DNA of 64,000 nucleotides from G963674665 sp964609625 (GCA_964609625.1 CAZSRS010000005.1:1-64000); one strand, 5' to 3'; shown: positions 33,730 to 44,466, counted from the stretch's first letter. The notes: generated by a model from the letters alone, not told the origin. Numbers and translations: made by a program.

Positions 33730-34296
33730 ATGTCCAATCCGGCGGAATACACCCTTTTCAGCGGCGGCGCCAACGGTGCCGAGGCCTATTTTGGTGAGCT
33801 GGCCGAGAAGTACGGCCTTCAGGAAGTCAATTTCACCTTTGACGGACACAAATCCCAGCGCTCCAGGGGCATCCGGCACCTGACCCCGGACGATTTGGCC
33901 CGCAAGGACGTCAGCCTGGCCTACGTTTCCAGGCTCCTGAACCGCAGCTTCACCAACGCCCCCTTCATGCGCAAGGTGTTGCAGACCATCATGTACCAAG
34001 TGGACAGCGGCCACGAGATCTTCGTGGTGGGTGTGGTCCAGGAGGACGGCACGGTCAAGGGCGGTACCGGTTGGGGCGCGGAGTTCGCCAAGATCTGCAA
34101 CAAGCCCCTCTTTGTCTTCAGCCAACAGCGTAACGCTTGGTTCAAATGGGATGACACCGCGGCCGCCTGGATCGAAGTGAGCGCCCCTGTCATCGGCCAC
34201 AAGCATTTCACCGGCACCGGTACCCGTTTTCTGGAAGAAAGCGGCAAAAAGGCCATCGAGGAGCTTTTTGCCCGTTCTTTCAAGGCACGGGTCTGA
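33730..34296 (+). CDS. conserved protein with possible SLOG/LOG-like nucleotide-binding fold
   Basis: 188 residues, function not recognised. The opening TLFSGGANGAEAYFGELAEKYG fits the SGGxxGAD nucleotide-binding loop of SLOG-fold proteins (DprA/LOG/YpsA superfamily). Later segments (EIFVVGVVQEDGTVKGGTGW, then FAKICNKPLFVFSQQ) fit the alternating strands of that fold, and WIEVSAPVIGHKHFTGTGTR is near the end. SLOG proteins bind or process nucleotides. The gene is monocistronic with a clear terminator after it and AAGGAG before the ATG. Confidence 0.75.
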   Translation: MSNPAEYTLFSGGANGAEAYFGELAEKYGLQEVNFTFDGHKSQRSRGIRHLTPDDLARKDVSLAYVSRLLNRSFTNAPFMRKVLQTIMYQVDSGHEIFVVGVVQEDGTVKGGTGWGAEFAKICNKPLFVFSQQRNAWFKWDDTAAAWIEVSAPVIGHKHFTGTGTRFLEESGKKAIEELFARSFKARV

Positions 34297-34320
34297 TCCC
34301 CTTACCTTACACACATGCAG

Positions 34321-34346
34321 CCCCGGTCCTCTGGCCGGGGTTTTTT
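34321..34346 (+). terminator. rho-independent terminator
   Basis: CCCCGG / CCGGGG stem (34321-34326 with 34335-34340), loop of 8 that can pair further (CC/GG), followed by six T. It ends the preceding gene 25 bases after its stop and lies about 30 bases before the typA start. Confidence 0.9.
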
Positions 34347-34376
34347 CGTAGCGACACAACAGGAGCAACTCCCCCA

Positions 34377-36224
<1,848 letters not shown>

Positions 36225-36650
36225 CCGGCCGATTCTACGGCGTCTGTCCAGTGTTGCCAGAGTTGGGATGGCGCGTTCGAACTACACGTATTTGAAAGTA
36301 GCATAAGACGGTCCTGTCCTCATCCCGCGATCCCCCCGTTCTGCTCGCGGTTGCGTGCATGTGGTTCCCATGGCGCGTGCGTCGTCCCCGTGGCGTAGCA
36401 CCCGGTAAGCATCCTTCCACGGTATGGATTCCGGCGTTGATTCCACCGTCGGTATGACAACCCCTTGCGCCCACTCCATCCAGGGATGTGGCGTTTTCCC
36501 GCCAGCAAACGAACCACCGAATTCCCTTGACCCGAACGAGGCATTATCGTAGACAGTCGTAGCACGTATTGGACTTTATTACACAGTTGTAGAGTATGTA
36601 TTTGTTGAGAAGATACTTTTTTGTCCACCAACGATGAAGAGGAGTCTCTC
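36225..36650. other. 426-base region upstream of the metal-type ABC transporter
   Basis: No ORF of coding character. The last 100 bases are AT-rich, unlike the rest of the window, and carry two copies of ACAGTYGTAG (36553-36562 and 36583-36592) exactly 30 bases apart. These are probably regulator-binding sites overlapping the promoter. GAGGAG lies 8 bases before the ATG at 36651. No classical 19-bp Fur box was found by eye. Confidence 0.5.
36553..36592. promoter_or_regulatory. direct repeat pair, candidate operator of the ABC transporter operon
   Basis: ACAGTCGTAG at 36553-36562 and ACAGTTGTAG at 36583-36592 are in direct orientation, spaced three helical turns apart, 60-100 bases before the first gene. 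A further TCGTAG occurs at 36547. The regulator is unknown. Confidence 0.4.
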
Positions 36651-37757
36651 ATGAAGCGTTTCTTCTGTCTGATATTGCTACCACTTGTTTTGGCCTTGGG
36701 TCTGCCGGCTCTCGTTAGCGCTCAGGCGCTCACGGACGCCATGGGCAATACCCTCGAGCTTCCACCAACAGTGGACAAGGTCATCTGCTCCGGCTCCGGC
36801 TGCCTCCGGCTGCTGGTCTACTTGCAGGCCCAGGACCGCGTGATTGCGGTGGATGACATGGAGACCAAGCGTGCAAGCTTCGATGCCCGCCCTTATGCCT
36901 TGGCCAATCCCCGGTTCAAGGAGCTGCCCACCTTCGGCGAATTTCGCGGGCATGACAATCCCGAGCTGATCCTGGCCCTGGAGCCGCAACCGCAGCTGAT
37001 CTTCAAGACCTACTCGGGCATGGGCATGGACCCCAAGACCTTGCAGCAGAAGACAGGCATCCAGGTACTGCCCCTGGAATACGGCAATCTGGGCAAGGGG
37101 CGCGACACTTTCTTCGCTACGCTGCGAGCCATGGGCGCGGTATTGGGCAAGGAGCAGCGCGCGGAAGAGGTCATCGCCTTTTTTCAGGAAGCCATTGCCG
37201 ATCTAGAACGGCGTACCACGGACATCCCCGACGAAGCCCAGCCCCGTGTCTACATCGGGGGCGTGGCCATGAAGGGGCCTCACGGCTTCCATTCCACGGA
37301 ACCGGCTTACCCGCCCTTCGGCTTTATCAAGGCCAGGAATCTTGCGGCGGCCGGGGCATCAGAGGGCAAGGAGCTGAATCATGCCGACATCGCCAAGGAG
37401 ATGATCGTGGAGTGGGATCCCGACGTATTATTTTTGGACCTCTCCACACTACAGATGGGGGAAAACGCCGGTGGACTGCATGAGCTGCGCACCGACCCGG
37501 CATACCGGACTCTCACCGCCGTGAAGCAAGGCAAGGTTTACGGCGTGTTGCCTTACAACTGGTACACCACAAATTACGGCTCGGTGCTGGCCGACGCCTA
37601 TTTCATCGGCAAGGTACTGCATCCAGAGCGCTTCGCCGACATCGACCCCAAGGCCAAGGCGGACGACATCTACGGCTTCCTGGTGGGCAAGCCGTTGTTT
37701 CCCGTGATGAACGATCTCTTCCAGGGGCTGGTCTTCAGCCCCCTGGCCATGGAGTAG
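36651..37757 (+). CDS. periplasmic binding protein of an iron-complex/cobalamin-type ABC transporter
   Basis: 368 residues with a Sec signal peptide (MKRFFCLILLPLVLALGLPA, cleavage after SAQA). The mature part begins with the class III binding-protein pattern LTDAMGNTLELPPTVDKVIC, then NPELILALEPQPQLIF and VLPLEYGNLGKG. The C-terminal lobe has VLFLDLSTLQMG and FADIDPKAKADDIYGFLVGK. The family carries ferric siderophores, haem, cobalamin or, in some relatives, molybdate/tungstate. The ligand is not decidable from sequence. It is the first gene of a four-gene operon. Confidence 0.88.
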   Translation: MKRFFCLILLPLVLALGLPALVSAQALTDAMGNTLELPPTVDKVICSGSGCLRLLVYLQAQDRVIAVDDMETKRASFDARPYALANPRFKELPTFGEFRGHDNPELILALEPQPQLIFKTYSGMGMDPKTLQQKTGIQVLPLEYGNLGKGRDTFFATLRAMGAVLGKEQRAEEVIAFFQEAIADLERRTTDIPDEAQPRVYIGGVAMKGPHGFHSTEPAYPPFGFIKARNLAAAGASEGKELNHADIAKEMIVEWDPDVLFLDLSTLQMGENAGGLHELRTDPAYRTLTAVKQGKVYGVLPYNWYTTNYGSVLADAYFIGKVLHPERFADIDPKAKADDIYGFLVGKPLFPVMNDLFQGLVFSPLAME

Positions 37758-37758
37758 C

Positions 37759-38829
37759 ATGCACTTCAAGGACGGCCGGGTGCCGGAGGAATACCGGCGC
37801 TACATCGGCTGGAAGGTCGCCTTCATCGTGACCACGGCAGTGGCACTGACGTTGGCTCTGGTTGTCTCCATCTCTCTGGGCGCGGCCGACGTGCCCGTGC
37901 TCACGGTGGCCAAGAGCCTCCTGGGCTGGGAGGTCCCCAGGCGGCACGAGGTCATCGTCTGGAACATCCGACTGCCCCAGGCCCTGGCGGGCATGGTGGC
38001 CGGCGCCGGTTTGGCTGTGTCGGGAGCGGTGATGCAGTCCATTTTGCGCAATCCGCTGGGTTCGCCTTTCACGCTGGGTATTTCCCACGCCGCGGCCTTT
38101 GGCGCCGCCTTCAGCGTGATGCTCTTTGGAACCGGCGCCATGAGTTCCACCAGCGTGGGCGCGGTGACCATCACCAACCCCATGCTGACCCTGTCCAGCG
38201 CACTGATCTGCAGCATGCTGGCAGCAGGGGTCATCGTTCTCATCTCCAGGGTGCGCGGTGCCACGCCCGAGGTCATGGTGCTCACGGGCGTGGCGCTCGG
38301 GGCGTTGTTCACCGCCGGCACCATGTTTTTGCAGTATTTTGCCGACGACGTGCAACTGGCGGCCATGGTCTTCTGGACGTTCGGCGACGCGGCCCGGGCA
38401 ACTTGGTCGCACCTGGGCGTCATGACCGTGGTCTGCCTCGTCGGGGCGGTCTTCTTCCTCTGTAACGTCTGGAACTATAACGCCATCGACGCCGGCGACG
38501 AGACCGCCAAGGGGCTCGGCGTTCGGGTGGAGCGGGTGCGCCTGCTGGGAATGTTCCTGGCTTCCCTGCTCACGGCCGTGATCATAGCCTTTCTCGGGGT
38601 CATCGGCTTTGTGGGATTGGTGGTGCCGCATATGGTGCGCCGCATCATCGGTTCGGATCAGCGCTTCCTTCTGCCAGCCTGCATCGTTTTGGGGGCACTG
38701 TTGCTTCTGGTCTCGGACACCGTGGCCAGGTTGATTCTGACGCCCAATGTCCTGCCGGTGTCGGTGCTCACGGCGTTCATGGGCGCACCGGTGTTCATTT
38801 ACCTCATCATCAGGGGGCAGCGACGATGA
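37759..38829 (+). CDS. ABC transporter permease, FecCD/BtuC family
   Basis: 356-residue polytopic protein that forms the translocation channel. It shows the family pattern: an N-terminal helix, then RLPQALAGMVAGAGLAVSGAVMQSILRNPL, GNPF-like SPFTLGISHAAAFGAAF, the LTGVALGALFTA helix, and IAFLGVIGFVGLVVPHMVRRIIG, the coupling helix that meets the ATPase. It starts one base after the binding-protein stop, and its stop overlaps the ATPase start (ATGA). Confidence 0.93.
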   Translation: MHFKDGRVPEEYRRYIGWKVAFIVTTAVALTLALVVSISLGAADVPVLTVAKSLLGWEVPRRHEVIVWNIRLPQALAGMVAGAGLAVSGAVMQSILRNPLGSPFTLGISHAAAFGAAFSVMLFGTGAMSSTSVGAVTITNPMLTLSSALICSMLAAGVIVLISRVRGATPEVMVLTGVALGALFTAGTMFLQYFADDVQLAAMVFWTFGDAARATWSHLGVMTVVCLVGAVFFLCNVWNYNAIDAGDETAKGLGVRVERVRLLGMFLASLLTAVIIAFLGVIGFVGLVVPHMVRRIIGSDQRFLLPACIVLGALLLLVSDTVARLILTPNVLPVSVLTAFMGAPVFIYLIIRGQRR

Positions 38830-39653
38830 CCAGGCATCATGCCATGCTTGATGTCCGGGGACTGCACTTCAGCTACAACAGCCATCCCGTGCTCTCGGCG
38901 ATGCAGTTTGCCGTGGAGGCCGGGGAACTGCTGGCCATCCTCGGACCCAACGGCGTTGGCAAGACCACACTGCTCAAGTGCATCAACGCCATTCACAGGC
39001 CTGGAGCCGGCGTCGTTCTCGTGGAGGGGCGCGATGTGTTGCGTCTGCGGCCGGCGGAGATCGCCGCCAGCATCGGGTACGTGGCCCAGAAGAGCGAAAC
39101 AGCCAGATTTACTGTGTTCGACGCCGTGCTCTTGGGGCGCACGCCGCACGTGCGTTGGAAGGTGGGGGACAATGATCTGATAATTGTGGATGCCGCGCTG
39201 CGTCGCCTGGGACTCGAGCATTTGCAGTTGCGCTACATCGACCAGCTCAGCGGCGGCGAGTTGCAGAAGGTGGCCATCGCCAGGGCCCTGGTCCAAGAGC
39301 CCAGGCTCCTGCTTCTGGACGAACCCACCAGTTCCCTGGACCTGCGCAACCAGATCGCCATCCTGACCATGTTGCGTCGCGTGGTGGATGAGCACGGCAT
39401 CGCCGGCGTCATGACCATGCATGACTTGAACACGGCCCTGCGCTTCGCACACAAGTTCCTGCTGCTCAAGGACGGTGCGGTGTTCGCGGCCGGACGGGTG
39501 GATGAACTGTCCAGTGACATGGTCCAGGAGGTCTACGGCCTGCCCGTTGACATTCATACCATCGGCGGCTACCCCATCGTGGTCCCCATGGGCTGCGACG
39601 TGGAGGACCCGATTCATCACAATCATCGCAAAGACGATGTAATACGGAGTTGA
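38826..39653 (+). CDS. ABC transporter ATP-binding protein, FepC/BtuD type
   Basis: 275 residues powering the adjacent permease. Walker A is GPNGVGKTTL, the Q loop is in GYVAQKSE, the signature is LSGGELQKV, Walker B is LLLLDEPTS, and the switch His is in MTMHDLN. The C-terminal extension of about 20 residues ends in a His-rich stretch (DPIHHNHRKD), which might bind metal. Translation is coupled to the permease through the ATGA overlap. Confidence 0.94.
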   Translation: MTRHHAMLDVRGLHFSYNSHPVLSAMQFAVEAGELLAILGPNGVGKTTLLKCINAIHRPGAGVVLVEGRDVLRLRPAEIAASIGYVAQKSETARFTVFDAVLLGRTPHVRWKVGDNDLIIVDAALRRLGLEHLQLRYIDQLSGGELQKVAIARALVQEPRLLLLDEPTSSLDLRNQIAILTMLRRVVDEHGIAGVMTMHDLNTALRFAHKFLLLKDGAVFAAGRVDELSSDMVQEVYGLPVDIHTIGGYPIVVPMGCDVEDPIHHNHRKDDVIRS

Positions 39654-39655
39654 TC

Positions 39656-40267
39656 ATGCCCTGCAACATTCCACAGGACACCCTCGACCGGGTCATCGAG
39701 TTCCACGGGCACAGCTGCCCCGGTCTGATGATTGGCATCCGCGCGGCCGAACTGGCCCTGCGCACGTTCGACAATCCTCCGGACACGGAACTGGTGGCAG
39801 TGGTGGAAACCGACATGTGTGGCGTGGACGCCATCCAGTTTCTCACGGGCTGCACCATGGGCAAGGGGAATCTGATTCACAAGGATTACGGCAAGATGGC
39901 CTTTTCCTTCCATCACCGCCCCACGGTCAAGAGCTTCCGCGCCCTGCTCAGACCGGACGTGCGCGGCGGGATGGACGACGAACTCGGCGCCCTGATGCGC
40001 AAGATGGCCGACGGTATCATCACCGAGGAGGATCGTCGGCGCAATGGTGAGTTGCGTATCGCGTTGCAGCAGCGATTCATGCAGCTCGAACTGGAGGAGA
40101 TGTTTTTCGTGGCTGAACTCCCGACTCCGACCCCGCGCCCGGCGAGAGTTCTCGAAAGCCTGACCTGCGACGCCTGCGGCGAATCCACCATGGAATCGCG
40201 TACCCGACGCTTCGGGGGGCGAACACTGTGCATCCCCTGCTTCGCGGCTGTGGAGCAGAAAATCTGA
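39656..40267 (+). CDS. FmdE-family protein with zinc ribbon
   Basis: 203 residues. The N-terminal FmdE domain opens FHGHSCPGLMIGIRAAELAL and continues VVETDMCGVDAIQFLTGCTM and GKGNLIHKDYGKMAF, with conserved Cys and His. A C-terminal zinc ribbon (CDAC ... CIPC) completes it. FmdE proteins were named from a molybdenum formylmethanofuran dehydrogenase operon but occur widely in anaerobes that lack that enzyme; their function is unresolved. I set the start at 39656 (GGAG 7 bases upstream). It directly follows the ABC transporter, so a role in handling the imported metal or cofactor is a fair inference. Confidence 0.88.
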   Translation: MPCNIPQDTLDRVIEFHGHSCPGLMIGIRAAELALRTFDNPPDTELVAVVETDMCGVDAIQFLTGCTMGKGNLIHKDYGKMAFSFHHRPTVKSFRALLRPDVRGGMDDELGALMRKMADGIITEEDRRRNGELRIALQQRFMQLELEEMFFVAELPTPTPRPARVLESLTCDACGESTMESRTRRFGGRTLCIPCFAAVEQKI

Positions 40268-40325
40268 TCACGATCCGACACGCGAACGAACTGTTTTATC
40301 TCGATTTCAAATCCAGGAAACGACA

Positions 40326-40352
40326 GGGGCGCCTCGCGGCGCCCCTTTGTTG
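40326..40352 (+). terminator. terminator of the ABC transporter-fmdE operon
   Basis: GGGGCGCC and GGCGCCCC form a perfect 8-bp stem with loop TCGC, followed by TTTGTTG. It lies 58 bases after the fmdE-like stop and just before the convergent autotransporter gene. Confidence 0.75.
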
Positions 40353-40370
40353 TAGCAGTGAAGCCCTTGC

Positions 40371-43300
40371 TCAGAACTGGTATCTGAGTGCGCACATCAC
40401 GTTGGTGCTGTCCACGTACCGGCGCAGAAAGGACTTGGAGACCTGCAGGGAGAGGGTGAAGGATTCCGTGGGTTCGATGTCCACGCCAAAGGCCACTTCG
40501 ATCTCGTCTCGGTCGTTGGAGTAGTCGGGGCGGGTCATCCAGGGCGACCAGAGGTAGGTCACCGTGGCGTAGGGCGCGAAGTACTCGAAGTAGTATTTCA
40601 CGCCGCCGGTGAAGTTGAACTCGCCGGCATAGACATCGGTGCTTCGGACCTTGTTGCGGAGGTAGGCGTCGCCGCGCTCCGTGTAGGAGGGGGAGTATTC
40701 GTTGGCGTACATGAAGCCGGCGCCCACGTCGAAGCTCCAGTTGTTCCAAAGATGATAGTAGGTGAGGTTGGAGCCGATCATGGTGCGGACGGATTCGTAG
40801 TCGCTGTCGTAGTCAAAGGTGTTCCTGTTGCGTTCCTGGCGGTTGTAGGCCAGGCCCACGGCGCCGGAGACGTCGAAGATCAGGTTGTCCAGCAGGGAGT
40901 AGGCCAGGTAGGGGGTGGCCACGAAGCCGCTGGAGTAAAAGCTGCCGTCGTTGAAGGTGGTTCTCAGCCAGGTCTGGTCGTTGCCGATGGCCAAGCCGGC
41001 CACGAGGCGCTCATTGAACATGAAGTCCACGCCGGCCAGGCTGGTGAAGACAGTGCCGTGGAAGCGGGCGATGTTGGAATTATTGCTCTGCCAGGAAAGG
41101 GCGCCGTCGGCCCAAACGCCCCAGCGCCGGGTGTCGGCGGTCGCGGCCGCTTCGCCTGCCGCCAGTCCGGTGGCCGTGCCATTTGTCCGCAGGTTGTAGC
41201 TCAGTTCCTTGTTTTCCTGGGAGTCACGCGGCGGGCGGGGCGCCAGCAGGCTGGCCAGGCGCCGGTGCAGAAGGCGTCTGTAGATGTTGAACTGGCGGGC
41301 CATGGTGTCCTTTGAAGTCACCCTGCCGCTGGGCTGGTTGACGTTGGTGTCACCGCCCTGCCCCAGGAACAGAGCGGTGATCTGGCCGTTGAGCAGCACC
41401 AGATCCCACTCCGCGAAATTCTCGGTGATGGTCTCCGAGTTCCAGGTGGTGATCTTGCCCACGCTGAAAACGTCCACGGTCTGACCGTGCACGAACTCAC
41501 CCCCCAGGACGTCCACGGTAAGATTGCCGGTGGCGCCGGTGACTTGGCCGTCCACCTGCACCTGGGTCTCGAACTCGTGCATCACCACGTGCACGTCGGC
41601 ACCGCCCAGGTTGAGGTTGCCTTGGACCACGGCCCTGCCCGGGCCGCGCTTGTTGAAGACGTCGAAGCCGCCCACGTTGCCGCCGACAACGGCGCCGCCG
41701 AACATGTTCAGGGTGTCGGTGCCGGTGTCGGTGCCGCCGAAGGTGCCGAACACGTCGCCGCCGACGTTGCTGCTGGCCAGGAGGTTGACGGTATTGCCGC
41801 CGCCGCTGGTGCCCTGTTCCTCGTTGTAACTGCCGTAAATGGAGTCGGTGACCGTACCGGAGTTGGTGATGGTGTTGGAGCCGCCGCTGGCACCCTGCCC
41901 TATGTTGTAGCTGCCAAAAATGGTGTCGGAGACGGTGCCGGAGTTGGTGATGGTGTTGGAGCCGCCACTGCTGTTCTGCCCCTCGTTGTAACTGCCGAAT
42001 AGCTCATCTGCGATGCCGGAGTTGGTGATGCGGTTGGAACCACCGCTGCTGTTGGTTGTCCAGTTGGTGCTGCCGTCAATATAGCTTGCAACGGAACCCG
42101 AGTTGATGATTGTGTTTCCACCTCCGCTGGAGCCCGTACCGGCATTGTTGCTACCAGAAATGTAGTCGGACACGATACCGGAGTTGCGGATGGTGTTGCC
42201 GCCGCCGCTGCTGTTTTCACCCTGGTTGTCGCTGCCGTGGATGGAGCCGGAGACGTTTCCGGAGTTGCGGATGGTGTTGGCGCCACCGTAACTGCCGTTG
42301 GAAAGATTGACGCTGCCGCCGATATCGACGACGTTGCCTGAGTTGGCGATGGTGTTCGCGCCGCCGCTGGTGCTCGCGCCTTCGTTGTAGCTGCCGTAAA
42401 TGGATTGGTTGACGTTGCCGGAGTTAGTGATGGTGTTGGAACCGCCCTGATAGGTGCCATTCGCATTGACTACGGTACCCTGGCTGCCATCCTGACTGGC
42501 AGCTATGGGTCCCGCAGTGGTGTTGTAACTGCCGTAGATATAGCTGTTTACGTCGCCGGAGTTGTTGATTTCATTGGAACCGCCGCTGGTGCCGGAGTTT
42601 TGATTGTACGAGCCGATGATACCCGATTCGACGGTGCCGGAGTTGTCGATGCTGTTTTCACCGCCGCTGCTGCCCACGCCCAGGTTGTTGCTGCCGACGA
42701 TCATGGTGTCGACTTGGGCTGTGTTGGTGATGGTGTTGTCGCCTCCGCTTGAAAGGTCCCCTGTGTTGCCGCTGCCGACAATGGAGCCGTTGACGGTGCC
42801 GGAGTTGGTGATGGTGTTCTCGCCGCCGCTGCTGCCGTCGCCCCAGTTGCCGGAGCCAAAGAGGCCGCCGTTGACCGTGCCGGAGTTGTCGATGGTGTTC
42901 TCGCCGCCGGAGCTGTTTTCGTAGGCGTTGGCGGACCCGTAAATATTGTTGGCCGTGCCGAAATTGATGATGGTGTTATGGGACCCCGTGTTGTTCGCAC
43001 CGTTGTTGTAACTGCCGTACAGATCACGTGCCGTGCCGGAGTTGGTGATGATGCTTTGACCGCCGCTGTCACCGGTGGCGGAATTGACCGATCCAAAGAT
43101 GTCGTTCGCCGTGGCACCGGTTTCATTGGACACGTTGTTGTAGTTACCAGACCCCATGGTAATGTCGGAGACACTTCCCGAGTTGGTGACCGAGTTGCCA
43201 TCCGAGTTGCTCATGGAGATGTTGTTGCCCACGGTGCCGGTGTTGACGACATTGTCGGTTCCGCCCTGGGTCATGTCGATGTCGGCACTGACAGTGCCGT

Positions 43301-43457
43301 GGTTGGTGTAGTTGTCGGCGGTGGCGGTGCCGTCCCAGTTCCCGGGAATGGTGGTGCCGGCGGGGTTCGTGGCGTCGGCGGCCATGGACGCGATTGGAAG
43401 GAGCAAAGAGCAGGCGAGGTACAGCAAGCCCAGGCAAAGATGTTTGCATACGTTCAT
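40371..43457 (-). CDS. repeat-rich autotransporter (type Va)
   Basis: 1028-residue secreted/outer-membrane protein. A signal peptide (KHLCLGLLYLACSLLLPIAS, cleaved near MAADA) is followed by a passenger made mainly of about 18 units of 27 residues. The consensus is roughly SGGxNTIxNSGxVxxxIxGSxNxGxxS, rich in Asn, Gly, Ser and Thr and fitting a beta-solenoid. A linker (about 600-770) precedes the C-terminal barrel domain (last about 260 residues), which ends in the outer-membrane signature ...LRYQF with terminal Phe. I chose the third in-frame ATG because AAGG lies 7 bases upstream. It may be an adhesin; no protease motif is seen. It is transcribed alone. Confidence 0.9.
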   Translation of the reverse strand: MNVCKHLCLGLLYLACSLLLPIASMAADATNPAGTTIPGNWDGTATADNYTNHGTVSADIDMTQGGTDNVVNTGTVGNNISMSNSDGNSVTNSGSVSDITMGSGNYNNVSNETGATANDIFGSVNSATGDSGGQSIITNSGTARDLYGSYNNGANNTGSHNTIINFGTANNIYGSANAYENSSGGENTIDNSGTVNGGLFGSGNWGDGSSGGENTITNSGTVNGSIVGSGNTGDLSSGGDNTITNTAQVDTMIVGSNNLGVGSSGGENSIDNSGTVESGIIGSYNQNSGTSGGSNEINNSGDVNSYIYGSYNTTAGPIAASQDGSQGTVVNANGTYQGGSNTITNSGNVNQSIYGSYNEGASTSGGANTIANSGNVVDIGGSVNLSNGSYGGANTIRNSGNVSGSIHGSDNQGENSSGGGNTIRNSGIVSDYISGSNNAGTGSSGGGNTIINSGSVASYIDGSTNWTTNSSGGSNRITNSGIADELFGSYNEGQNSSGGSNTITNSGTVSDTIFGSYNIGQGASGGSNTITNSGTVTDSIYGSYNEEQGTSGGGNTVNLLASSNVGGDVFGTFGGTDTGTDTLNMFGGAVVGGNVGGFDVFNKRGPGRAVVQGNLNLGGADVHVVMHEFETQVQVDGQVTGATGNLTVDVLGGEFVHGQTVDVFSVGKITTWNSETITENFAEWDLVLLNGQITALFLGQGGDTNVNQPSGRVTSKDTMARQFNIYRRLLHRRLASLLAPRPPRDSQENKELSYNLRTNGTATGLAAGEAAATADTRRWGVWADGALSWQSNNSNIARFHGTVFTSLAGVDFMFNERLVAGLAIGNDQTWLRTTFNDGSFYSSGFVATPYLAYSLLDNLIFDVSGAVGLAYNRQERNRNTFDYDSDYESVRTMIGSNLTYYHLWNNWSFDVGAGFMYANEYSPSYTERGDAYLRNKVRSTDVYAGEFNFTGGVKYYFEYFAPYATVTYLWSPWMTRPDYSNDRDEIEVAFGVDIEPTESFTLSLQVSKSFLRRYVDSTNVMCALRYQF
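41790..43080 (-). repeat. internal 81-bp repeats in the autotransporter gene
   Basis: About 15-18 imperfect, in-frame copies of an 81-bp (27-codon) unit, recognisable by the recurring GGAGTTGGTGATGGTGTT-like segment on the + strand. A few units carry insertions, for example around 42450-42530. In-frame spacing allows copy-number change without breaking the gene. Confidence 0.8.
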
Positions 43458-43767
43458 GGCAATACCTTTCATTCCTTGCAGAGTGTTCATTACAGGTACG
43501 TGGCATGACCCCCGAGAAATACCTTTTTCTTATGTGCAGTCCAGGAGTGAAGTCAAGGCTTTTTCTGGACAGCTCCATGCAGAATAAACCATATTGGTAA
43601 AACAAAGGAAAATGCTCGAATAATAACACCTTGTTGTGCCAAGCCCAGGTATGCCCAGCACAAGTGCTCGAGAGAGCGGCGATATTCTTATCGAAAAAAC
43701 AGCCGTGTCGGTGCGAGCAATAAGTAGCTATCCAGCCGGACCTCTTGGGCGCAAGTCAGCAACGTGC
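43458..43767. other. 310-base region between the PHP gene and the autotransporter
   Basis: AT-richer than average and without coding character. It contains the probable autotransporter promoter (43527-43556). A T-run on the - strand (43695-43700) follows only a short CCG-ACA-CGG stem, so termination of the upstream PHP gene here is doubtful. Confidence 0.5.
43527..43556 (-). promoter_or_regulatory. candidate promoter of the autotransporter gene
   Basis: On the - strand TTGACT (43551-43556) and TAAGAA (43527-43532) lie 18 bases apart, about 70 bases before the chosen start codon. The -35 is good, the -10 moderate. Confidence 0.5.
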
Positions 43768-44466
43768 TCATAACAGCGAGAGGCTTTTCAGATGCTGTTC
43801 AAGGAGCGTGGTATTTTGCCACTGTCGTGGTTCGTTCTTCCGCAGGAGTTCAGCGAGTGCCATACAGGACGCTGGAAGTTCGTCCACATCGAGGCTGTTG
43901 GCGATGCAGCCAACGCTTGTGGCTCTGTGGGTGTCGGTATTGTAGAGCGGGATAAGCTCGAAACGGTGGCGCGCCCGTTCGTAGCGTTTCCGGTTCCGGG
44001 GGGCAAGGCTGTTATTCACACGTAGCGCATTGTTCCGAAGAATGTTCACGGAGTTCATCTCAATTCCGTCGACAACCGAGAGGATATCCTCGAGTTCCGG
44101 AGGCAGGTCGTCTCGAAAGCGGAAGGGATGGGCCACAAAGCTGAAGATTTCCCCCGAGCAGGGGGCGAGTGCGTGCCGCAGGTCATCCAGGTTGGGAAGT
44201 AGGGGGATGTCGAGGTGGATTGGCCCTGTGATGCAAACCACGTCGTATCCTTCTTGCAGGCTGAGCTCGATGCCCCCGTAGATGCGCAGCCCGGAAAAGG
44301 CGGCCCGTAGGGCGTCGAGGTCCGACTCGGGCCAGTGGCGGCGGTGTTCGGTTATGACTTGGCCGTGAAGCCCGCGTTGCTGGGCGAGAGTGCACAATTC
44401 GACCGGTGTCAACCTGGAACATGAGGAGTACAGAGAGGTGTGGGCGTGGCAGTCGAGCAGCATCAT
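43768..44466 (-). CDS. PHP-domain metal-dependent phosphoesterase
   Basis: 232 residues. The N-terminal LLDCHAHTSLYSSCS gives the HxH metal-binding motif. Next come GQVITEH, GGIELSL (Glu ligand), VAHPFRF (His) and, towards the end, NTDTHRATSVG (DxH). Together these supply the conserved PHP metal ligands. The family includes histidinol phosphatase and nucleoside phosphatases; the natural substrate here is unknown. The double ATG at 44463-44466 leaves the exact start ambiguous by one codon and has only a weak ribosome site. It is divergent from the AMIN-domain gene. Confidence 0.85.
   Translation of the reverse strand: MMLLDCHAHTSLYSSCSRLTPVELCTLAQQRGLHGQVITEHRRHWPESDLDALRAAFSGLRIYGGIELSLQEGYDVVCITGPIHLDIPLLPNLDDLRHALAPCSGEIFSFVAHPFRFRDDLPPELEDILSVVDGIEMNSVNILRNNALRVNNSLAPRNRKRYERARHRFELIPLYNTDTHRATSVGCIANSLDVDELPASCMALAELLRKNEPRQWQNTTLLEQHLKSLSLL

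Noticed and set aside
41790..43080. CRISPR-like array suggested by regular repeats
   Set aside because: Repeats are 81 bp, in frame, and encode the autotransporter passenger.
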